DNA of 5,473 bases from JAUYQR01 sp043727195 (GTDB lineage Bacteria; Pseudomonadota; Alphaproteobacteria; Rhodobacterales; Rhodobacteraceae): assembly GCA_043727195.1 (NCBI GenBank), contig JAYSYZ010000031.1:1-5473 (forward strand), written 5' to 3'. Positions 1 through 4,201 of the stretch are shown one piece after another. The position numbers and the translations under genes are program-made. Below the pieces are notes generated by a model that was not told where the DNA came from, ran no database searches, and saw only the letters and a list, made by a program, of their open reading frames with translations. Every line of letters begins with the position of its first letter. Position 1 is the first letter of the stretch.

Positions 1-954
1 GGCAAGTCGACGACGCTGCGGATGATCGCGGGGGTGGAGCGGGCCGATGCCGGCGAGGTGTTCGTGGACGGTCGCCGCGTGGCGGGGCCGGGGGTGCATC
101 TGCCGCCTGAACAACGGTCGGTCGGGCTGATGTTTCAGGATTTCGCGTTGTTTCCGCATCTGACGGTGGCCGATAATGTGGGGTTCGGGCTGAGGGCTGA
201 CCGCGCGGTCAGGGCGGTGCGGATCGGAGAGTTGCTGGAAAAGGTCAACCTGACCGGCTTCGGGGCGATGCATCCGCATCAACTGTCAGGGGGGGAACAG
301 CAGCGTGTGGCACTGGCGCGGGCTCTGGCGCCGCGCCCGCGCGTCATGCTGATGGACGAGCCGTTCTCGGGCCTCGACAACCGGTTGCGTGACGGCATCC
401 GCGACCGCACGCTGGATCTGTTGAAAGAAGAGGGCACCGGGGTACTGCTGGTCACGCACGAGCCGGACGAGGCGATGCGGATGGCCGACGAGATCGCGCT
501 GATGCGCGCGGGCCGGATCGTGCAGCGCGGCGCGCCTTACAACGTCTACAACGCGCCGGCGGATCAGGCGGCAGCGGCGTTTTTCAGCGATATCAATGTG
601 ATCCGGGGTGTGTCGCGCGGGGCATTGACGGAAACCCCGTTCGGGGCATTCCTGACGCCCGGCCATGCGGACGGGGCAGAGGTGGAAATCGTCATCCGCC
701 CGCAACATCTGCGCATCGACTTTGACCGGGGCGGGCGCGGCCCGAATCCGACACCGCAGGAAGGCACGCCCGCGCGCGGCACGGTGCTGCGCAGCCGCTA
801 TCTTGGGCGCGAAAGCCTGGTTGATTTCGCGATGGATTATGAAGCGGCAAAACTGACCGCCTCGGTTCCCGGCGTGTTTCTGCCAAAGCCCGGCACGGTG
901 CTGTGGCTGATGATGCGGCGGGACCGGTGCTTTGTCTTCGGGGCGAGAGGCTAA
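1..954 (+). CDS. ABC transporter ATP-binding protein, FbpC-like (5' partial)
   Basis: This is the ATPase subunit of an importer of the Fe3+/spermidine/putrescine class, which would hydrolyse ATP on the cytoplasmic face to drive uptake. The window opens inside the Walker A motif (GKSTT are the first five codons), so roughly the first 40 residues are missing and 317 are visible. Using visible-residue numbering, the Q-loop is MFQDFALFPHLT (Q about 46), the ABC signature LSGGEQQRVALARAL about 95-109, Walker B VMLMDEP about 115-121, the D-loop SGLD follows, and the switch His is in LLVTHEPDEA (about 153). The C-terminal ~120 residues look like a TOBE-type regulatory domain (EIVIRPQHLRI, then GTVLRSRYLGRES). 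The sequence resembles FbpC ferric-iron ATPases (DEPFSGLD, THEPDEAMRMAD, FFSDIN), but the substrate cannot be fixed because the permease and binding-protein genes lie outside. The methionine at 22 is internal. All catalytic motifs that fall inside the window are intact. Confidence 0.9.
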   Translation, partial: GKSTTLRMIAGVERADAGEVFVDGRRVAGPGVHLPPEQRSVGLMFQDFALFPHLTVADNVGFGLRADRAVRAVRIGELLEKVNLTGFGAMHPHQLSGGEQQRVALARALAPRPRVMLMDEPFSGLDNRLRDGIRDRTLDLLKEEGTGVLLVTHEPDEAMRMADEIALMRAGRIVQRGAPYNVYNAPADQAAAAFFSDINVIRGVSRGALTETPFGAFLTPGHADGAEVEIVIRPQHLRIDFDRGGRGPNPTPQEGTPARGTVLRSRYLGRESLVDFAMDYEAAKLTASVPGVFLPKPGTVLWLMMRRDRCFVFGARG

Positions 955-970
955 GCGACAGGCGGAACCG

Positions 971-1011
971 CGCCGGAATTACTATCGGATCAGCGGTGGG
1001 TCTTTCCGGCG
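971..1011. terminator. Possible bidirectional hairpin between convergent genes
   Basis: CGCCGGAA at 971-978 is perfectly complementary to TTCCGGCG at 1004-1011, with a 25-nt loop. It lies between the stop codons of the ABC ATPase gene (+) and the HTH regulator gene (-), where a shared terminator is expected. There is no clear U-tract on either side and the loop is long. A competing pairing (ACCGC with GCGGT) is also possible. The terminator role is inferred from position. Confidence 0.3.
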
Positions 1012-1021
1012 ACGGGGCGCT

Positions 1022-1372
1022 TCACCCCACCTCGATCCCCGCTTGCGGCAGCAGTGTCGCCACCTTGACCAGCAGGCTGCGCGCGGCGCGGGCGCGGGGG
1101 TTGGTGTCGCTGTCGACATGGCGCAAGCCTTCCACCAGCGCCTCCAGTTCGTCCGACGTCAGCATGGTGGGCGGCAGCATCAGCGGCGAGCGCAGGATGT
1201 AGCCAAGCCCGCGTTCGCCCTCGACCGGCAGGCCGCTGGCCGCCATCATCGCCATGTCGCGCCAGATCGTGCGGCTGGACACGCCAAGCGCCCGCGCCAG
1301 TTCGCTGGCGGTGTGCAGCCGCCCGTCGCGCAGGTGCTGGACGATGTCAAAAAGGCGGGCGTCACGTTTCAT
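1022..1372 (-). CDS. YafY-type HTH transcriptional regulator, short form without WYL domain
   Basis: The product is a 116-residue predicted DNA-binding protein. Residues ~1-60 form a winged helix-turn-helix of the HTH_11/DeoR-like kind seen at the N-terminus of YafY/PafC proteins: RLFDIVQHLRDGRLHTASEL, then ALGVSSRTIWRDMAMMAASG (recognition helix around SSRTIWRDM) and a wing with GERGLGYIL. It continues with PPTMLTSDELEALVEGLRHV, which matches the linker that precedes the WYL domain in full-length relatives of about 230 residues. The protein then stops at LPQAGIEVG. Only 67 bp separate its stop from the neighbouring gene, so there is no room for a WYL domain even after a frameshift. It is therefore either a natural short form or a truncated gene. 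The start is the first ATG of the conserved MKRDARLFDIV; only a weak AGGAT-like ribosome site lies upstream. It diverges from tatA and has a dyad 34-55 bp upstream of its start, suggesting autoregulation. Confidence 0.8.
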   Translation of the reverse strand: MKRDARLFDIVQHLRDGRLHTASELARALGVSSRTIWRDMAMMAASGLPVEGERGLGYILRSPLMLPPTMLTSDELEALVEGLRHVDSDTNPRARAARSLLVKVATLLPQAGIEVG

Positions 1373-1405
1373 CGGGGCGGATCATCCTGCAATCCCCTGC
1401 CACCT

Positions 1406-1427
1406 TACTGACAAAATACTGTCAGTA
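1406..1427. promoter_or_regulatory. Operator-like inverted repeat in the regulator/tatA divergent region
   Basis: TACTGACA (1406-1413) and TGTCAGTA (1420-1427) are perfect 8-bp inverted arms around the 6-bp spacer AAATAC. The site is noticeably A/T-richer than its surroundings. It starts 34 bp upstream of the HTH regulator's ATG and ends 109 bp upstream of the tatA ATG. A dyad of this size next to a YafY-type regulator is what one expects for its own binding site, so autoregulation is the simplest reading. Control of the tat operon is possible but unproven. The dyad is seen directly; the bound protein is inferred. Confidence 0.65.
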
Positions 1428-1536
1428 GAAGTGCGATCCGCACCGTTTCGGCCTTGGAAGCCTGCCCCGGATGATCCAGATACCGTTGCAGTCATGCAGC
1501 GGCCCCGTCTGAGGGGCAGCGAAACGGAGGTTCATC

Positions 1537-1752
1537 ATGTTCAACAACATCGGTATTCCCGGCCTGCTTCTGATCGCGGTCGTCGTGCTGGTCCTGTTCG
1601 GCAAAGGCAAGGTCAGTTCGCTGATGGGCGAGGTCGGCAAGGGCATCACCGCCTTCAAGAAGGGTGTCACCGAAAGTTCGGCCGAGATCGAGGCGGCCAA
1701 GGTCGATGCCGCAAAGGACGTCACGCCCGACACCGACAAAGACAAGGTCTGA
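1537..1752 (+). CDS. tatA: Twin-arginine translocase subunit TatA
   Basis: TatA is the pore-forming or membrane-weakening subunit of the Tat pathway. It is recruited in many copies to the TatBC-substrate complex to pass folded proteins across the inner membrane. The 71-residue product has the family layout: a short periplasmic N-terminus (MFNNIGIPG), one transmembrane helix (~8-21, LLLIAVVVLVLF), the FG hinge at residues 21-22 followed by KGK, an amphipathic helix with the conserved F-K-K (F40, ITAFKKG), and an acidic, charged, probably disordered tail (ends TDKDKV). The GIPG N-terminus is like other rhodobacterial TatA proteins and separates it from TatB, which carries a Glu in the helix. 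GGAGG at 1526-1530 sits 6 nt before the ATG, a strong ribosome-binding site. It is the first gene of tatA-tatB-tatC-DUF815 and is followed by tatB after 36 nt. Confidence 0.95.
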   Translation: MFNNIGIPGLLLIAVVVLVLFGKGKVSSLMGEVGKGITAFKKGVTESSAEIEAAKVDAAKDVTPDTDKDKV

Positions 1753-1788
1753 TCGGATTACCGCTGATCGAGGGCCGGAGGGGACGCA

Positions 1789-2331
1789 ATGAATATCGGC
1801 TGGTCCGAGCTTATGGTCGTGGGCATCGTGGCGCTGGTCGTGATCGGCCCCAAGGACCTGCCCGGCATGTTTCGTGAACTGGGCCGGTTCACCGCCAAGA
1901 TGCGTTCGATGGGGCGCGAGTTTTCGCGCGCGATGGAACAGGCGGCGAAAGAATCCGGCGTGAATGACATCGCCGACGACCTGCGCAAGGTGACTTCGCC
2001 CAAGGCGATGGGGCTGGATGCGGTAAAGTCGGCCGCCGACCGGTTCGAAAAGTGGGATCCGCTGAAGAATGCCAAACCGGCACCTGCGCCCCGGATGACG
2101 CCGCCGCCGATGCCGCCCGCGCCGCCCGTGGTGGCGCTTGGCCCGGAAACCGCAGCGCTGGCCGAAAAGGTGGCCGCACGCCAGGCGGTGACCGCAGAGG
2201 CTGCGGCCAAGCTGCGCGCCATCAACACCGCCGCGCCAGAGCCAGCCGCCGCGCCAGAGCCTGCGGCCGCGCCAAAGCGCCCCGGACGCACCCGCAAGAA
2301 GGTCGACAAGCCCGCAGGTGAGGCACCATGA
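1789..2331 (+). CDS. tatB: Twin-arginine translocase subunit TatB
   Basis: TatB partners TatC in the receptor complex that recognises twin-arginine signal peptides. The 180-residue protein begins MNIGWSELMVVGIVALVVIGP. It has the conserved polar E7 in the WSEL motif (equivalent to E8 of E. coli TatB), a single transmembrane helix (~5-20), the G20-P21 hinge, and an amphipathic helix (~23-60: ELGRFTAKMRSMGREFSRAM) that continues into a charged segment with DDLRK. Residues ~95-120 are very Pro/Ala-rich, and ~149-162 carry AAPEPA repeats before a basic end (RPGRTRKKVDK); this tail is probably disordered. A GGAGGGG ribosome site lies just upstream of the ATG. The stop overlaps the tatC start (ATGA, 2328-2331), so the two are probably translationally coupled, fitting their 1:1 complex. 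Confidence 0.95.
   Translation: MNIGWSELMVVGIVALVVIGPKDLPGMFRELGRFTAKMRSMGREFSRAMEQAAKESGVNDIADDLRKVTSPKAMGLDAVKSAADRFEKWDPLKNAKPAPAPRMTPPPMPPAPPVVALGPETAALAEKVAARQAVTAEAAAKLRAINTAAPEPAAAPEPAAAPKRPGRTRKKVDKPAGEAP
2230..2280 (+). repeat. 18-bp tandem repeat within the tatB tail
   Basis: Two near-identical 18-bp units (2230-2247 and 2248-2265) and a partial, diverged third (2266-2280) each begin GCCGCGCCA and are in frame, encoding AAPEPA, AAPEPA and AAPKR. They lie in the Pro/Ala-rich, low-complexity C-terminal tail of TatB. Such units can expand or contract by slippage without breaking the frame. No function beyond a flexible linker is implied. Confidence 0.7.
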
Positions 2332-3209
2332 AGACGGACGACATCGAAGACAGTTCCGCCCCGCTGATCGAGCATCTGGCCGAACTGCGCAACCGCATCA
2401 TGTGGTCGGTTGGCGCTTTCCTCGTGGCGATGATCCTGTGCTTTGTGGTGGCAGAGCCAATCCTCGACTTCATGCTGAATCCGATCGAAAAGGCGATGCG
2501 GGGGCTGGGCAACCCGAATCCGGTGATGCAGTACACCGCCCCGCAGGAATATTTCTTCGTGCTGGTGCAGATTTCGGTCGTGGCGGGCCTGATGGTCAGC
2601 TTTCCAGTCATCGCCTATCATCTGTGGCGCTTTGTGGCGCCGGGCCTGTACCGCAGCGAAAAATCCGCCTTCCTGCCGTTCCTGATCGCGTCGCCGGTGC
2701 TTTTCATTCTGGGTGCCGCATTTGCCCATTACGTCGTCACCCCGATGGCGATGGCCTTCTTCCTTGGCTTTGCCGACGCCTATTCCCTGCTGACCGCGCT
2801 GTTGCCCGGGATGACGTCGGTCCCCGGGAGCGGGGTGACCGAACCTGCGACATCGACCGGCATCGACATCGTCTTTCAGGGCAAGGTCAACGAAACGCTG
2901 GCGATTTCCCTGACGCTGATCGTGGCGTTCGGGGTGTGCTTTCAGCTGCCGGTTCTGCTGACGCTGATGGGCAAGGCCGGGCTGGCCACCTCTCGCGGGC
3001 TGGCGGGAATGCGGCGCTATGCCATCGTGATCATCCTGATCGTCGCCGCCGTGGTTACCCCGCCGGATTTCATGTCGCAGATCATCCTCTTCGTAGCTGT
3101 CTATCCGCTATACGAAATATCGATATTCATGATCCGCCGCATCGAAAAGCGGCGCGAGGCCGAGGCGCGTGCCGACGGCACCTGGGTGGACGAGGACGAA
3201 ACCGCGTGA
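2328..3209 (+). CDS. tatC: Twin-arginine translocase subunit TatC
   Basis: TatC is the polytopic core of the Tat receptor and binds the twin-arginine motif on the cytoplasmic face. The 293-residue product has the conserved N-terminal APLIEHLAELRNRI (E19 and R21 match E15 and R17 of E. coli) and six predicted transmembrane helices at about 24-44, 76-96, 114-138, 192-214, 229-246 and 248-268. The signal-peptide site is present: F102 and E111 in FVAPGLYRSEKS correspond to F94 and E103 of E. coli. The position of E. coli E170 (FEVPV) is Gln here (Q206, FQLPV). The periplasmic stretch between helices 3 and 4 (~147-190) is about 27 residues longer than in E. coli and contains an imperfect PGMTSV/PGSGVT duplication. 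Start choice: the ATG overlaps the tatB stop and GAGG lies at 2320-2323. The stop overlaps the GTG of the next gene. Near the end, two rare ATA codons sit in a 12-bp palindrome. Confidence 0.96.
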   Translation: MKTDDIEDSSAPLIEHLAELRNRIMWSVGAFLVAMILCFVVAEPILDFMLNPIEKAMRGLGNPNPVMQYTAPQEYFFVLVQISVVAGLMVSFPVIAYHLWRFVAPGLYRSEKSAFLPFLIASPVLFILGAAFAHYVVTPMAMAFFLGFADAYSLLTALLPGMTSVPGSGVTEPATSTGIDIVFQGKVNETLAISLTLIVAFGVCFQLPVLLTLMGKAGLATSRGLAGMRRYAIVIILIVAAVVTPPDFMSQIILFVAVYPLYEISIFMIRRIEKRREAEARADGTWVDEDETA

Positions 3210-4060
3210 CCGGCCCGCTTGACCGGATCGCGGCGGCGCTGGAGCGGTTGGCCCCGCCGCCGATGCCGGGGCCGGATTTCAGCCTCGCGGATGCCTTCGC
3301 CTGGCACACCGGCCCCGACCGTCTGGCACCCGTGGGGCGGGTGGCGCGGGTGGATATCGCGCTTCTGGTTGGGGTCAACCGCGCGCGCGATACCCTGATG
3401 GAGAATACCCGGCATTTCGCGCGCGGCCTGCCTGCCAACAACGCGCTGCTTTGGGGCGCGCGGGGGATGGGCAAATCTTCACTGGTTAAGGCCGTGCATG
3501 CGGCGGTGCTTGCCGAAGGGCTAACCGGGGGGCTGGCACTGAAGATCGTGGAACTCAGCCGCGAAGACCTGCCCTCTGTCCAGCGCTTGCTGACGCATCT
3601 GCGCGGCGCGCCGCACCGGTTCATCCTGTTCTGCGATGACCTGAGCTTCAGCCATGATGATCAGCATTACAAAAGCCTGAAGGCGGTGCTGGATGGCGGT
3701 ATCGAGGGGCGGCCTGAAAATGTGCTGTTTTATGCCACCTCCAATCGTCGCCACCTGATGCCGCGCGACATGATCGAAAACGAACGCTCCACCGCGATCA
3801 GCCCGTCCGAGGCGGTGGAGGAAAAGGTGTCGCTGTCTGACCGGTTCGGGTTGTGGCTGGGATTTCATCCCTGCAGCCAGGACGAATATCTGGCGATGAT
3901 CGGCGGCTATTGTGCGGCCCACGGGGTGGCGGTACCCGAAGACCGGCTTCGCGCCGAAGCCATCGAATGGCAGGCCACGCGGGGCGCGCGGTCGGGTCGG
4001 GTGGCCTGGCAGTTCTTCTGCGATCTGGCGGCGCGCGAGGGGGTGCGTCTGGACCAGTGA
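3206..4060 (+). CDS. DUF815-family P-loop (AAA-like) ATPase
   Basis: This is a 284-residue predicted cytoplasmic ATPase of unknown role. I recognise DUF815 from its motif series: Walker A GARGMGKSS (84-92), Walker B FILFCDDLSF (139-148), YKSLKAVLDGGIEGRPENV (156-173), sensor-1-like YATSNRRHL (176-184), then SPSEAVEEKVSLSDRFGLWL (199-218), whose R213 is a candidate arginine finger. All key residues look intact and the length fits the family. There is no signal peptide or transmembrane helix. The start is GTG at 3206, whose GTGA overlaps the tatC stop; GAGG at 3192-3195 is 10 nt upstream. The frame stays open far upstream inside tatC, but that sequence is not protein-like, and the first convincing residues (GPLDRIAAALERL) follow the GTG. 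The 4-nt overlap indicates co-expression with tatABC. A chaperone-like or quality-control role in Tat export is possible, but only by association. Confidence 0.88.
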   Translation: MTGPLDRIAAALERLAPPPMPGPDFSLADAFAWHTGPDRLAPVGRVARVDIALLVGVNRARDTLMENTRHFARGLPANNALLWGARGMGKSSLVKAVHAAVLAEGLTGGLALKIVELSREDLPSVQRLLTHLRGAPHRFILFCDDLSFSHDDQHYKSLKAVLDGGIEGRPENVLFYATSNRRHLMPRDMIENERSTAISPSEAVEEKVSLSDRFGLWLGFHPCSQDEYLAMIGGYCAAHGVAVPEDRLRAEAIEWQATRGARSGRVAWQFFCDLAAREGVRLDQ

Positions 4061-4072
4061 TCCTGACGTCGC

Positions 4073-4097
4073 ACGGGCTGCCGACGCGGCAGCCCGT
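4073..4097 (+). terminator. Strong GC hairpin after the tat-DUF815 operon
   Basis: ACGGGCTGCC (4073-4082) pairs perfectly with GGCAGCCCGT (4088-4097). The 5-nt loop GACGC can close one more G-C pair, giving an 11-bp stem and a 3-nt loop, 12 nt after the DUF815 stop codon. It is followed by CCCAACC, not a U-run, so it is not a textbook intrinsic terminator. It may end or stabilise the operon transcript. Confidence 0.6.
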
Positions 4098-4153
4098 CCC
4101 AACCATACGGGCACCGATTGTTGCGATCGTCGGGCGACAAACAAGGGACTGGC

Positions 4154-4187
4154 GCATGTCCGGTGCTTCCATCAGTGGCGGACATGC
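4154..4187. promoter_or_regulatory. 9-bp inverted repeat upstream of the CNNM gene
   Basis: GCATGTCCG (4154-4162) and CGGACATGC (4179-4187) are perfect inverted arms with a 16-nt spacer, which itself holds CCA/TGG (4169-4171, 4176-4178). The dyad ends 14 nt before the ATG of the CNNM protein. It overlaps the place where a -35 box would fall for the putative promoter at 4166-4194. It could be an operator, a hairpin in the leader of a longer transcript, or a second terminator (TTT follows at 4188-4190). The symmetry is seen directly; the role is inferred. Confidence 0.45.
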
Positions 4188-4194
4188 TTTAGAT
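4166..4194 (+). promoter_or_regulatory. Weak candidate promoter for the CNNM gene
   Basis: TTAGAT (4189-4194) resembles a -10 box, and CTTCCA (4166-4171) lies 17 nt upstream as a poor -35 (3 of 6 consensus bases). Transcription from it would begin close to or at the ATG at 4202, giving an almost leaderless mRNA. That would be consistent with the lack of a well-spaced Shine-Dalgarno sequence. The sequence match is weak. Confidence 0.25.
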
Positions 4195-4201
4195 CTGGGG
4201 C

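Noticed and set aside
1379..1477. GGATCATCC (1379-1387) and GGATGATCC (1469-1477) as a widely spaced inverted pair around the operator
   Set aside because: Only 9 bp, 81 bp apart and not centred on the dyad at 1406-1427; a chance match is plausible.
1454..1482. TTGGAA (1454-1459) with CAGATA 17 nt downstream as a tatA promoter
   Set aside because: The -10 match is poor, so the tatA promoter could not be placed with confidence.
1502..1517. GCCCC-N6-GGGGC hairpin just upstream of the tatA ribosome-binding site
   Set aside because: The stem is only 5 bp and does not cover the GGAGG at 1526-1530; too weak to call a regulatory element.
1758..2729. 323-codon open frame on the minus strand opposite tatB and tatC
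   Set aside because: It is an antisense frame of GC-rich coding DNA with low-complexity Ala/Gly/Ser and His/Arg-rich runs, and it conflicts with two clear tat genes.
2318..3205. Long open frame in +2 running through tatC into the DUF815 gene, which could suggest a 580-aa protein
   Set aside because: The part inside tatC reads as Arg/Gly/Asp/His-rich shadow sequence with no family features. Recognisable DUF815 protein begins just after the GTG at 3206.
3521..4144. 207-codon minus-strand open frame opposite the DUF815 gene
   Set aside because: Shadow of a gene whose Walker motifs are clear on the plus strand; no recognisable family.
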